In this document: positions 26,147 to 35,222 of the stretch, in pieces | How positions within the stretch are numbered: position 1 is the stretch's first letter | How the letters are laid out: the number at the start of each line of letters is the position of its first letter | NCBI RefSeq assembly: GCF_020037125.1 | Contig: NZ_JAIQDG010000047.1 | Span: 24,185-88,184, forward strand | Source of the DNA: Myxococcus sp. RHSTA-1-4 | GTDB lineage: Bacteria > Myxococcota > Myxococcia > Myxococcales > Myxococcaceae | Direction: 5' to 3' | DNA: 64,000 bases | Translations under genes and position numbers: made by a program | The notes under the pieces: model-generated | The model's input: the letters and a program-made list of their open reading frames with translations, nothing else | The model's database searches: none | Told to the model about the DNA's origin: nothing

Positions 26147-26566
26147 CCTCACCTCCCAGCAATTCCAACAACCGAGACAACCAGGAGCGGCGACAGCGAA
26201 CACCTGGTCGACCGGGTCGAAAACGAGCACGAATCCAGCCCCAGCCAGACGGGCTGCCTGTGGCGCCATGAGGAGTACGACGGTACGAAGTTCCCACGGT
26301 GCAACTACCGCAAGAACGCCCACGACTGCTCCAGCAGCTTCTCCACCCCGACCCGCGCCACCGTCCGCCTCTCCCGCCGAGCTGTCCGTGCCACCCAGGC
26401 CCGCGCTGGGGTGGCGTGGTGTGCAAGGCGGTTGCCAGCGAAGGCACAGAGCAGAGAGAGTCTCGGAGCCTCACGCCGGGTGTCTCCCCTCGCGGACCAC
26501 CATCCGCCGAGGGAAACCCACGAGACCTACAGAAGAGCCAGAACAACTTCCCTTCCAGTCCCATGA
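26147..26566 (+). pseudogene. probable remnant of a toxin gene (cassette D)
   Basis: Between the 350-residue gene and the Imm11 gene lies a stretch open for 139 codons in one frame, with no ATG. It ends in a TGA at 26564-26566 that overlaps the Imm11 start. The frame contains a protein-like segment, CLWRHEEYDGTKFPRCNY, followed by a second Cys and then arginine-rich sequence. In cassettes A-C this position, just before Imm11, holds an AHH nuclease, but no AHH motif is present here. I infer the N-terminal part of a toxin whose nuclease domain has been lost. It could also be non-coding. Confidence 0.4.
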
Positions 26567-27159
26567 CCACGGCCACACATCAATACTTCATCATCACCGA
26601 AGATGAGAGCGAGGAGAGCTGCCTCATCGACGAACTACCCCGGCCTCTGAACAAGCAGTCCTGGATGGCTTCGAAGGGCGTACGAATGGGAAACGAGTAC
26701 CCTTCCGGCGTCCGACTCAACATGTCCGTGGACGGCGGACTGGTCGTTCCAGACTACATCCCCAACACCGTCCTGTTGCCGATGGTCTCCGGCAGGCTCA
26801 AGTCCCTGCTCGAAAAGGAAGTCGGGGTGGAAATCGAATTCCTCCCCTTCGCCCTCTACAACCACAAGAAGCGTCTCGCTGCCGAAGACTGCTTCATCGC
26901 CAACGTCATCGGCACCCACGACTGCGCCGACATGACAAAGACCCGCGGGGAGAAGTCCATCATCTCGCCCGGCCAGTTCGAAGCCCTCTCCCGGCTCGAC
27001 TTGGACCCGGCCAAGGTGCCTCCCGATTCCAGGCTGTTCCGCATCAGCGTGTTCCCCCGCGTCCTCCTCATCCGCGATGACCTGCGCGCGATTTTCGAGC
27101 AGGGGGGCATTTCCGGCATCCGCTACATCGCCATGGGAGAGCGCTGCCAGGTCCTCTAG
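26563..27159 (+). CDS. Imm11-family (DUF1629) immunity protein (cassette D)
   Basis: This 198-residue protein has IEFLPFALYNHKKR and DCFIANVIGTHDCAD, the Imm11 core closest to the cassette A copy. ATG 26563 was chosen; the frame is open upstream, but that part is arginine/proline-rich and unlike the family. No intact toxin precedes it, so it is probably an orphan antitoxin. Imm49 follows 20 bp later. Confidence 0.85.
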   Translation: MTTATHQYFIITEDESEESCLIDELPRPLNKQSWMASKGVRMGNEYPSGVRLNMSVDGGLVVPDYIPNTVLLPMVSGRLKSLLEKEVGVEIEFLPFALYNHKKRLAAEDCFIANVIGTHDCADMTKTRGEKSIISPGQFEALSRLDLDPAKVPPDSRLFRISVFPRVLLIRDDLRAIFEQGGISGIRYIAMGERCQVL

Positions 27160-27179
27160 ACACGGCGGGCGACCACTTC

Positions 27180-27980
27180 ATGGTTCTGGAACTCCTCCGG
27201 GACAATACCCGGTCCATCCTGAAAGACGCGCTGGAAAGCATCGCCGTGCAAGGCATGGCCGAGCGCTCCGGCAAGGCCTATGGTGCGGTCGCGCTCATGT
27301 ACCACCGGCTCGCGCTATGCGAGATGCTCTCCGAGGCAAGAGCCGACCGCTTCCAGTTCCTCCTCGGCAAATCCGCGCTCGTCCGCCGCCACCTGTCACA
27401 CCTCGTGAAGGGTGGTCGAGCGTTCCCTCCGCTCCTGACGTGCGCGAGCAGGAACTTCTCCTTCGTCGATGCCGTCACCGCCGGCCAGCTCGACCTGGGG
27501 GCGGAGCTGGCGCGACTGACGCAAGACAGGCACGAGCCCCGCTGCGAATACGAGGACGACTTCCTCCTTCACCGCTTCATGCACAAGCGCCTGCTGCACC
27601 TGCACTCGGGGGAAGACCACGACTTCCAGGCACTCCTGGACCGGTGGGAGCGCATCGTCGAGGGTGAGCACGCTCCCTATTTCGACGTCTGCCGCGCGCT
27701 CCTGCTGCGGGACGCGGACGGCTTCCATGACGCCCTGCTCGCGGTCATCGAGGAGCGGGGCCGGCTGTTCCTCCAGAAGGACGCCTTTCCGGAAGACGCG
27801 CGCCGCACCGATGGCGCCCTGTTCATGAACGGGCTGGCGCTACTGCGGCTGGCCGAACTGAGCGGGATGCCCACCCAGCGCGAGTACCCCAACATTCCCC
27901 ACCTGGCGCGGCTGCCCGTCGGCAGGCTGCCGCTGCCGCTCGACTCCTGGACGCGCCCGGACGAGGGACTTCCCGCGTAG
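27180..27980 (+). CDS. Imm49-family immunity protein (cassette D)
   Basis: This 266-residue helical protein contains CEYEDDFLLHRFMHKRLL and GLALLRLAELSGMP, matching the other Imm49 proteins in the window. It is the last gene of cassette D, which unlike A-C has no ketosynthase-like gene. It converges on the STAS-like gene across about 95 bp. Predicted cytoplasmic antitoxin; cognate toxin unknown. Confidence 0.75.
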   Translation: MVLELLRDNTRSILKDALESIAVQGMAERSGKAYGAVALMYHRLALCEMLSEARADRFQFLLGKSALVRRHLSHLVKGGRAFPPLLTCASRNFSFVDAVTAGQLDLGAELARLTQDRHEPRCEYEDDFLLHRFMHKRLLHLHSGEDHDFQALLDRWERIVEGEHAPYFDVCRALLLRDADGFHDALLAVIEERGRLFLQKDAFPEDARRTDGALFMNGLALLRLAELSGMPTQREYPNIPHLARLPVGRLPLPLDSWTRPDEGLPA

Positions 27981-28074
27981 CGCCCGGGGAAGCAGCCAGC
28001 GTCACCTCGCTTCCTCCCTGACGCATGACCTCGCGCTCGAGACCTGTCCATCGGCCGCCGAGCCCCGCCCTCCC

Positions 28075-28473
28075 TCACATCCCCGGGTGCATCCCCATGT
28101 CCTCGTCGCCGTGGATGAGCCACTGGCGCGCGGAGGACTCCTGCCAGAAGCGCCGGAGAATCCGGTCCGTGTGGCTCTCCCGGGCGATGCGGTTGAGCTG
28201 CAGCGCCACAATCTGGCTCTCCACCATCTCCGCCACCCGCACCACGCCCCGGCGCAGCCCGTACTCCTGCACCCGGCGAATCATGTCCGCCGCCTCGGGC
28301 GACGCCGGCTTGAAGGTCCGCACGTCCGCCTTGATTTTGATGTCCCGCCCCTGCAACGAGTCCGTGGCCCCCTTCAGCTCCGCCACGAAACGCTGCATCT
28401 CCTCCACGCGGATGTAGCCGTCGAGGATGAAGTCCACGATGGAATGCTGCCGGTCGACCTCTATCTGGAACAC
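28075..28473 (-). CDS. small STAS/SpoIIAA-like protein
   Basis: This 132-residue protein begins MFQIEVDRQHSIVDFILDGY and alternates strands and helices (VEEMQRFVAELKGATDSL, KIKADVRTFKPASPEAADMI) in the manner of STAS or SpoIIAA-like domains, which act as regulatory binding modules. No phosphorylatable serine motif could be assigned. GTG 28473 follows GGGAGGGG. It runs in the same direction as the CinA-family gene, 114 bp downstream of it. Domain assignment is tentative. Confidence 0.55.
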   Translation of the reverse strand: MFQIEVDRQHSIVDFILDGYIRVEEMQRFVAELKGATDSLQGRDIKIKADVRTFKPASPEAADMIRRVQEYGLRRGVVRVAEMVESQIVALQLNRIARESHTDRILRRFWQESSARQWLIHGDEDMGMHPGM

Positions 28474-28587
28474 CGGGCCCCTCCCTTGCGCATGGATTGC
28501 GGGGTGAACCGCTCTGGCGTGATTGCGAGAGTAGAGAAGCGGCGCCCGTGCCGATAGGCGTCCAGCAGGGCGGTGCGAGCGTTCAAT

Positions 28588-29106
28588 TCACGATTCCGCG
28601 CCCAGCCGCTCCAGCAGCAGCGTGAGCGCGCGGTCCGCGATGGCGCGGCGCACGCCGCTCCGGTCTCCCGCGAAGACGTGGCGCTCCACCGTCACCCGCC
28701 CGCCCCGGCGCAGCACCGCGATGAAGGCCAGCCCCACCGGCTTTTGCGGCGTGCCCCCCGCCGGCCCGGCGATGCCCGTCTCCGCCACCGCCCAGTCCGC
28801 GCGAGAGCGCTCCAGCGCGGCCCGCGCCAGCGCCTCCACCGCCTCCGCGCTCACCGAGCCGTGTGCCTGGAGCAGCTCCAGCGGCACCCCGAGCTGCTCC
28901 ACCTTGGACTCGTTCGAGTACGGAATGAACCCTCGTTCCACCACCGCGGACGCCCCCGGCACGTCCGTCAGCCGCGCGCACACGAGCCCGCCGGTGCACG
29001 CCTCCACCAGCGCCAGCCGCGCGCCTGTCTCCCGGCAGCGCCGCAGGACCTCCGCCGCCAGCACGTCCGTTGTCTCGCTCGTCATGGGGGTTCCATCCAC
29101 CATCAT
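28588..29106 (-). CDS. pncC: CinA-family nicotinamide-nucleotide amidohydrolase
   Basis: This 172-residue protein corresponds to the C-terminal CinA domain, which deamidates NMN to nicotinate mononucleotide in pyridine-nucleotide salvage. Seen motifs are ALVEACTGGLVCARLTDVPG near the start (usual family form AES.TGG), VERGFIPYSNESKVEQLGV, and AVAETGIAGPAGGTPQKPVGL. The usual serine of the SCTGG motif is replaced here by Ala-Cys-Thr. Length is typical of the stand-alone enzyme. The start ATG at 29106 overlaps the GRAS-gene stop (ATGA), so the two are probably co-translated. Confidence 0.85.
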   Translation of the reverse strand: MMVDGTPMTSETTDVLAAEVLRRCRETGARLALVEACTGGLVCARLTDVPGASAVVERGFIPYSNESKVEQLGVPLELLQAHGSVSAEAVEALARAALERSRADWAVAETGIAGPAGGTPQKPVGLAFIAVLRRGGRVTVERHVFAGDRSGVRRAIADRALTLLLERLGAES

Positions 29107-30218
29107 CCGCGTCCCTCCGCCGGCCTCGCGCCCAGCACCGCCACCAGCATGTCATCCCGGTAGCAGATGCCCACGCAGCCGCGCTCGCGGCGCAGCGACA
29201 CCGCCGGGTGGACCTCCGCGGGCCGCACCTTCTCCAGCGCCTCCATCGGCACGAAGCCCGCGCGGCGCAGCCTGTCCATCCAGGACGGCGCCGTCTCGTG
29301 GCGCTCGCAGCGCGCCGACTCGTCCACCGTGCCCACGACGTCGTCCACCTCCCGGCCGAAGAACCGCTTTATCGCCGCCCGGTCCTCGCGTGGCACGTCC
29401 AGCGTGTCCAGCAGCTCGAACACACGTGTGAAGTGGTTCCACGCATTGCGGAAGCGCTCGCGCACCGGCGCGCGGTGGTGGTCCACGTGGGGCTCGCACA
29501 GCACCAGCCCCACCGGCGCCAGCCCGCGCAGGCGCCGCAGCACCGCGTCACGCGCCTCGCCCTGCCCTCCGGGCTCCTCGGCCACGTGGTGCAGCGCGAA
29601 CGCGCCGTTGACCACCAGCGGGCGGGGCACGCCGCGCAGCGCCGCCCACGTCGCCTCGGTCAGCCCCTCCACCGGGGACTCGATGTCCACGAAGCGCACG
29701 GTGGCGCCCACCTCCCGCGCCGCCTCCGCCACCGTGGCCTCCGCCTGGCGCAGGCTCGAGCCGCTCGGGTCCACCCCCACCAGCGTCAGCCGGCGCGGCA
29801 GCGCGCCCGCCTTCGCCAGCTCCCGCAGCAGGCCCCGCGCCTGCCGCCCCTGGCCGATGCCCACGTCCAGCAGCGTGGCCTCGGGGTGCCCGCGCAGCAG
29901 GTCCGCCAGCACCGCGTTGGCCACCGCGTCCGCCGTGGAGGCCAGGGGCATGTGCGTCACCAGCAGGCGGAACAAATCAATCTGGCTCGCCCCCCGCTCC
30001 GGCTCCTCGTTCAGGTACGGGTTGCCCGGTACCGCCCCCGCGCCCTCCAGCCGGCGCGAGATGGCCCTGGCGAAGAGGAGGTAGTGCAGGTCCTCCGGCA
30101 CGGCCCCCACGTCCAGCAGCGCATGCAGCGAGCAGAGCACCTCCGCCGCCTCCGCCTGACGTCCTGCCAGCGCATACTCCAGTCCCTGGAGCAGCAGCGA
30201 GTCCTTCGGCGTGCGCAT
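29103..30218 (-). CDS. bacterial GRAS-domain protein (Rossmann methyltransferase-like fold)
   Basis: This 371-residue protein is a bacterial relative of plant GRAS regulators. LLDVGIGQGRQARGLLREL corresponds to the VHIID region and SAM-binding glycine loop. VVNGAFALHHV matches VN..LxLHHL, EPHVDHHRAPVRERFRNAW with FTRVFELLDTL matches PFYRE, and ETAPSWMDRLRRAGF matches SAW. Bacterial GRAS proteins are predicted methyltransferases or small-molecule binders. ATG 30218 was chosen behind GGGAGGG. Coupling to a CinA-family enzyme suggests a metabolic role. The reaction is unknown. Confidence 0.8.
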   Translation of the reverse strand: MRTPKDSLLLQGLEYALAGRQAEAAEVLCSLHALLDVGAVPEDLHYLLFARAISRRLEGAGAVPGNPYLNEEPERGASQIDLFRLLVTHMPLASTADAVANAVLADLLRGHPEATLLDVGIGQGRQARGLLRELAKAGALPRRLTLVGVDPSGSSLRQAEATVAEAAREVGATVRFVDIESPVEGLTEATWAALRGVPRPLVVNGAFALHHVAEEPGGQGEARDAVLRRLRGLAPVGLVLCEPHVDHHRAPVRERFRNAWNHFTRVFELLDTLDVPREDRAAIKRFFGREVDDVVGTVDESARCERHETAPSWMDRLRRAGFVPMEALEKVRPAEVHPAVSLRRERGCVGICYRDDMLVAVLGARPAEGRG

Positions 30219-30634
30219 GGGTCCCTCCCGTCCCAGCACCGCGTGCGGCACGGAGGCCGAGCCTCCGCGCATTCACCTGGTGCGAAAAAGAGTAGTGATG
30301 CTCTCGCCCGCACTTCTCGCGAACGAGGCGGCCTGCCCCTCCCTCCGTGTGATGACGCACAGGCCACATGCCTGCCCGGGCCGGAGAGGGTCCGTCGGCC
30401 TACATTTCACCGGGACGCAGGTGCAACATGACTTCAGATACGGGAGCGGCCTCCACCCGCGAGCACTGAAGGTCCAGCACACCCGGCTCACCCCGCGAGC
30501 CAGGAGAGCTGTCCGCGGCCATGCGCGAGTGTCCCACCCGCGGACCATCGTGGCGCCAGGAAGCCAGCACCACCTTCCGCCCCCATTCGCGGCACCGGGC
30601 AGACGGCCGGCGACGCCATGTCGAGGGAGGACCC
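30219..30634. other. divergent intergenic region
   Basis: This 416-bp stretch lies between the GRAS gene (minus) and the LVIVD gene (plus) and must contain both promoters. An A-rich patch, GAAAAAGAGTAGTGATG, lies near 30285. GAGGGAGG precedes the LVIVD start. No small gene, hairpin or recognised box was found. Confidence 0.4.
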
Positions 30635-32329
30635 ATGGCAGGAGCAGTGAGGACGTGCCTGACGTTCGCGGCGCTGCTGGCGCTCACGTGGCCGGCGCGG
30701 GGCGCGGCGCAGGAGCCGCAGGACTTCAACTCGAGGCACCCGCGCTTCCCGCCCGTCGTGGACACGCCCTTCAAGAAGGTGCCGCGCCCCATCATCGGCG
30801 CGCTCCGCCAGCCGCTTCATGAGTTGCCGCAGAACGACAACTTCGAGCTGATGGGCTACAACCCGCTGCCCAACCCGGGAGACACCATCGCCCGCGGCCG
30901 CAACGGCCCCACGGGCATCTCCGGTGACTGTCTCTACGTGGGCAGCCGCATCGGCCGGAGACCCGGCACGGGCCCCGCGTTCGGCACCCCGCCCATGCCG
31001 CCCGAGGTGCTCATCGTCGACATCTCCAACCCGCGCAGGCCGAAGGTCGTGGGCGCGCTCCCGACGATTCTCAACGCCACGTCGCGCGAGCTGCGCACCA
31101 TCCCCGACGCGAACACGCTCATCATCATGAACTTCCGGGAGACCGGCCCGGACAGCGGCGAGGTGAACAACTACCAGATTTATGACATCACCGACTGCCG
31201 CCGCCCGGTGCTGCGGCAGACGATTTCGCTCGGCATCGACCGGCCGCACGAGTTCTTCCTGTGGAGGGACCCGCGCGAGCCCGCGCGCTTCCTCCTCTAC
31301 TCCTCCATCCACCTGGGCGACGTGCGCGAGCCGTCCCTGCGCGTCTTCGAGCTGATGGCGCCCCCGGCCGGCCCCATCAGCCCGGAACCGGTGGCCACCT
31401 TCACCCTCACGCCCGCCGTCCCACGTGTGCAGCCGGTGGAGCCCTTCGAGTGGCGCGACGACCACTTCGTCTTCGACACGGAGAAGCCTCCCGTCCAGCG
31501 CAACAACGTCCACTCCATGTCCGTCTCACAGGACGGCACGCGCGTGTACGTGGCCAACATCCACGGCGGCTACTACGTGCTGGACAGCTCCAGGCTGGCC
31601 AACCGGGAGCCGTGCACCCGCGACACCATCACCGAGGACGAGACGAGCAACACCGACCCCAACCTGTGCCTGCGCAAACTCAACCCGGACCCGGACGCGC
31701 GCGTGGACTTCACGCCGCCGTACGCATGGACGGAGCACTCGGTGTACCCGGTGCCGGGCCGGCCCTACCTCATCATCTCCGGCGAGCGGAACGGCACCGA
31801 CACCTGCCCGTGGAGCTGGGGCCACATCCTGGACATCTCCAACGAGCGGCGTCCACAGGTCGTCTCGCGCTACATGGTGCCGGAGAACCTGGAGCCCAAC
31901 TGCGTGCCCGGCGGCCCGGGAGACCCGTCGCTCCTGCGCGAGTTCTCCCCGCACCAGCAGCTCGTCTTCCCCAACCTCTTCTTCGTCTCCTGGTACTCGG
32001 CGGGGCTGCGGGTCTGGGACATCGCCAACCCCGTGCTCCCCATGGAGGTGGGCGTCTACGTGCCCAGGCCAGCCTCGCGCGTGGTGGAACGCTTCCGCGA
32101 AAGCCCGGACGTGTGGATGTGGCCGCACCCCATCCTCTACAACGGGCTCATCTACATCACCGACGAGAACAGCGGCCTCTACGTGCTGCGCTACAAGGGG
32201 CCCCGTGCCAACGAGCTGCCCCGCGAGGGGCTCTTCGTCAGCAACACCAACTTCCTGGCGCCTCCGCCGCTGCCCCCGCGCCCCGGCGCCCAAGGCCCTG
32301 GAATCACGGCCCGCCGGAAGAATAATTGA
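30635..32329 (+). CDS. secreted LVIVD-type beta-propeller protein
   Basis: This 564-residue protein has an N-terminal signal peptide (hydrophobic FAALLALTWPARGAAQ) and repeats of the type EVLIVDISNPRRPKVVG, HILDISNERRPQVVSRYM and LRVWDIANPVLPMEVGVY. These are the LVIVD repeats of bacterial surface propellers. GDCLYVGSRIG and GLIYITDENSGLYVLRY are further blades. The likely location is periplasm or cell surface. ATG 30635 has a good GAGGGAGG site. The next gene encodes an outer-membrane receptor, and a lipoprotein follows, so the three may form a surface assembly. Ligand unknown. Confidence 0.75.
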   Translation: MAGAVRTCLTFAALLALTWPARGAAQEPQDFNSRHPRFPPVVDTPFKKVPRPIIGALRQPLHELPQNDNFELMGYNPLPNPGDTIARGRNGPTGISGDCLYVGSRIGRRPGTGPAFGTPPMPPEVLIVDISNPRRPKVVGALPTILNATSRELRTIPDANTLIIMNFRETGPDSGEVNNYQIYDITDCRRPVLRQTISLGIDRPHEFFLWRDPREPARFLLYSSIHLGDVREPSLRVFELMAPPAGPISPEPVATFTLTPAVPRVQPVEPFEWRDDHFVFDTEKPPVQRNNVHSMSVSQDGTRVYVANIHGGYYVLDSSRLANREPCTRDTITEDETSNTDPNLCLRKLNPDPDARVDFTPPYAWTEHSVYPVPGRPYLIISGERNGTDTCPWSWGHILDISNERRPQVVSRYMVPENLEPNCVPGGPGDPSLLREFSPHQQLVFPNLFFVSWYSAGLRVWDIANPVLPMEVGVYVPRPASRVVERFRESPDVWMWPHPILYNGLIYITDENSGLYVLRYKGPRANELPREGLFVSNTNFLAPPPLPPRPGAQGPGITARRKNN

Positions 32330-32455
32330 AGGGGGTGTGCGCCAATCGGCCGGCTGGGGTGTCTAGGAATGGCCTTTCCCGGCTGATATATGCGCCGCCC
32401 GCGAATACCACTGGCCGGAGTGACTGTTTCGCGAGCCTCGGCCCTGGTATGCGCG

Positions 32456-35221
32456 ATGCAACTGCGACATAAGCGCCTTTTTCTTCCGCTCCTGCTCCTC
32501 CTGGTGGTGTGGCCCGGCTTCGCGGGCGCCCAGGGCGTGCCGTCCCCCGCCAGTGAGCACCGCGCCGTGGAGGTGGACGTCCAGGCCTCCGACGGGGGCA
32601 CCTCCATCTCCGCCGAGGACGCCGCGCGCCTGGGCCTCTCGCCGCGGAGCGGCGAGGCGAAGCTGGAGCCTCCCTCGCTGGTGACGGAGTCCCCCGCCGC
32701 GTGGCCGGAAGGGCTGGAGGGCACGCCCGGCGAAGTGACGCTGGAACTGCTCGTGGACGAGCAGGGCGCGGTGGCCGAGGTGAAGGTGGTGCAGGCCCCC
32801 GCCGAGCCGCGCCTCACCGAGGCCGCGCTGAAGGCCGCGCCGGGCCTGCGCTTCACCCCGGCCACGCTGGGCGGACAGCCGGTGGCGGTGCGCCTGCCCT
32901 TCGTCTACCGCTTCGAGCCGCCCGTGCAGGTGCCGGCCGCCACCGCGCGCATCCAGGGGCAGGTGCGCGCCCGCGGCACGCGCCGTCCCCTGGCGGACGC
33001 CTCGCTCTTCCTCGACGGCGGCGCCGAGCCCGCGGGCACCGTGGACACGGAAGGCCGCTTCACACTGGAGGTCCCTCCCGGAGCACACAAGGTGGAGGTA
33101 CGCGCGCCCGGCCACCAGCCCGCGACGTTCGAGGAGATGGTGACGGAGGGCCAGTCCGTCCAGGTCGTCTACCGGCTGCAGCCCGGCGTGGTGAATCCCT
33201 ACGAGACGGTGGTGCGCGACGAGCGGCCGCGCACGGAAGTCACGCGCGTCAGCCTGCATGAGCAGGAGATTCGCGAGGTGCCCGGCACACTGGGCGACCC
33301 GTTCCGCGTCGTCATGCTGATGCCGGGCGTGGGCAGCATCGCCTCCGGCGTCAGCTACCCGGTGGTGCGCGGCAGCCAGCCCGCGGCGACGGGCTTCTTC
33401 CTCGACGGCGTGCGCATCCCCATGCTGTACCACCTGCTGCTGGGGCCCGCGGTGGTGCACCCGGACTTCATCGACACCGTGGACTTCTACCCGGGCACGC
33501 CGCCGGTGCAGTTCGGGCGCGTGCTGGGCGGCGCGGTGGAGGGGCGGCTGTCCCGGCCCCGCGAGGACCGGCTGCACTTCACCGCGTACGCGGACCTGCT
33601 CAACACCGGCGGCTTCATCGAGTACCCCTTCGAGGAGACGGGCACCTCCGTCAGCGTCGCCGGCCGCGTCAGCTACTCCGCGCTGCTGATTTCGCTGGGG
33701 GCCAACCTCGTCAACTCGGCGGAAGCGGAGAAGGTGCGCGCCAACTTCTGGGACTACCAGGCACGCGTGGAGCAGAAGGTGGGCCAGGGCCGGCTGCGGC
33801 TGTTCGCGCTGGGAAGCTCGGACGACGTGGGGGCGAGCGCGGGAGAGGAGTACGCGGGAGACACGGGTGGCGGCGTGGTGTCCCGCTTCCACCGCGTGGA
33901 CCTGCGCGGCACGCACCCGCTGGCGGGCGGCGAGGCGGAGGTGGGCTTCACCGTGGGCTGGGACGCGGTGGGCCTCACCGGCGAGGAGACACGGCTCCAG
34001 CAGAGCGGCGCGCTCCGCGCGGAGCAGGTGGGCGAGTACGGGCTGGAGCAGACGAGCCTCGCGCTGCGCGCGGGCTGGAAGAAGCGCCTGTCCGGCACGG
34101 TGGAGGTGGCCGTGGGCGGAGACGTGGAGCACCGGCGCGCCGCCACCGTCATCACCGGCACGGCCATTGCCCCGGGCTACCGGCCCGGCAGCGAGCCGGA
34201 CCCGCTGAAGAGTCCCTCCTCGCTGGCCACCTTCTCGGGCGCGTACGCCACGGCGACGTGGAGCCCCACGGAGCGCTGGCTCCTCCAGCCCGGCCTGCGC
34301 GTGGACGCCTACCACCTGGTGCCCGGCATCACCCACACCGTGGCGGAGCCGCGCCTCACCGTGCGCCACCGGCTGACGGACACCCTCACCCTCAAGGGCG
34401 GCGCGGGCCTCTTCCACCAGCCGCCCACCGTGCTGCTGCACCTGCCCGCGGTGGACACCGCCGGCCTGCGCTACGGCCTGCAGGAGGGCGCCCAGTTCGA
34501 CGTGGGCGCCGAGTGGAAGGCCCTCGAAGGACTGGAGCTGAGCGCGGACGCCTTCTACAACCCGCTGTCGCGCACGGTGGAGTTCGACGTGGCGGACGTG
34601 GCGGAGAACCGGCGCCGCAACGGGCTGGAGGGAGAGGACCCGGCCGCCAGCGGCTACGCGTATGGCTTCGAGCTGATGGCCCGCCACCCGCTGGGCCGCG
34701 ACTGGTTCGGCTGGGCCTCCTACAGCTTCCTCCAGAGCCGGCGCCGCGTGCGCTACGAGCGGTACGGCGACGACAACCGGGTGGTGGAGTCGGTGGATGG
34801 CACCCTGCCCTTCGCCTTCGAGCAGGCCCACGTCTTCAACGCGGCGCTCAGCTACAAGTTCGGCAACAACTGGACGGTGGGCACGGTGGTGCACTTCAAC
34901 ACCGGCCGCCCCGAGTCCGGACAGGTGACGACGCAGACGCACCGCCTCGCGCCGGGCCGGGACGGGCGTCAGGAGTGGGTGCGCCAGGACGAGGACCGCG
35001 TGGAGCGGCTGGGCAACTTCTTCCGCGTGGACTTCCGCGTCGCGAAGTCCTGGGCCATGGAGGACTTCACGCTCGACGCGTACCTGGACGTCCTCAACAT
35101 CTCCGCCCAGCAGGAGGTGTTCGGCTACGAGTACCTCCACGACGAAGCGGGCAGCCCGGTGCGCAACCCGCTGCGCCTGCCCATCATCCTCCCCCTCTTC
35201 GGACTCAAGGGGACGTACTGA
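32456..35221 (+). CDS. TonB-dependent outer-membrane receptor with N-terminal TonB-like domain
   Basis: This 921-residue protein has a signal peptide (LFLPLLLLLVVWPGFAGA), then a TonB C-terminal-like domain at about residues 80-150 (GEVTLELLVDEQGAVAEVKV, AALKAAPGLRFTPAT). A carboxypeptidase-regulatory beta-sandwich follows at about 158-240 (GQVRARGTRRPLADASLFLD). Next come a plug domain (EIREVPGTLGDPFRVVMLMP, VRGSQPAATGFFLDGVRIP) and a long beta-barrel with alternating aromatic strands. It would sit in the outer membrane and import a ligand. The TonB-like domain at the front of a receptor is unusual outside myxobacteria. ATG 32456 was chosen since the signal peptide begins there; the frame is open 22 codons earlier. 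Confidence 0.85.
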   Translation: MQLRHKRLFLPLLLLLVVWPGFAGAQGVPSPASEHRAVEVDVQASDGGTSISAEDAARLGLSPRSGEAKLEPPSLVTESPAAWPEGLEGTPGEVTLELLVDEQGAVAEVKVVQAPAEPRLTEAALKAAPGLRFTPATLGGQPVAVRLPFVYRFEPPVQVPAATARIQGQVRARGTRRPLADASLFLDGGAEPAGTVDTEGRFTLEVPPGAHKVEVRAPGHQPATFEEMVTEGQSVQVVYRLQPGVVNPYETVVRDERPRTEVTRVSLHEQEIREVPGTLGDPFRVVMLMPGVGSIASGVSYPVVRGSQPAATGFFLDGVRIPMLYHLLLGPAVVHPDFIDTVDFYPGTPPVQFGRVLGGAVEGRLSRPREDRLHFTAYADLLNTGGFIEYPFEETGTSVSVAGRVSYSALLISLGANLVNSAEAEKVRANFWDYQARVEQKVGQGRLRLFALGSSDDVGASAGEEYAGDTGGGVVSRFHRVDLRGTHPLAGGEAEVGFTVGWDAVGLTGEETRLQQSGALRAEQVGEYGLEQTSLALRAGWKKRLSGTVEVAVGGDVEHRRAATVITGTAIAPGYRPGSEPDPLKSPSSLATFSGAYATATWSPTERWLLQPGLRVDAYHLVPGITHTVAEPRLTVRHRLTDTLTLKGGAGLFHQPPTVLLHLPAVDTAGLRYGLQEGAQFDVGAEWKALEGLELSADAFYNPLSRTVEFDVADVAENRRRNGLEGEDPAASGYAYGFELMARHPLGRDWFGWASYSFLQSRRRVRYERYGDDNRVVESVDGTLPFAFEQAHVFNAALSYKFGNNWTVGTVVHFNTGRPESGQVTTQTHRLAPGRDGRQEWVRQDEDRVERLGNFFRVDFRVAKSWAMEDFTLDAYLDVLNISAQQEVFGYEYLHDEAGSPVRNPLRLPIILPLFGLKGTY

Positions 35222-35222
35222 C

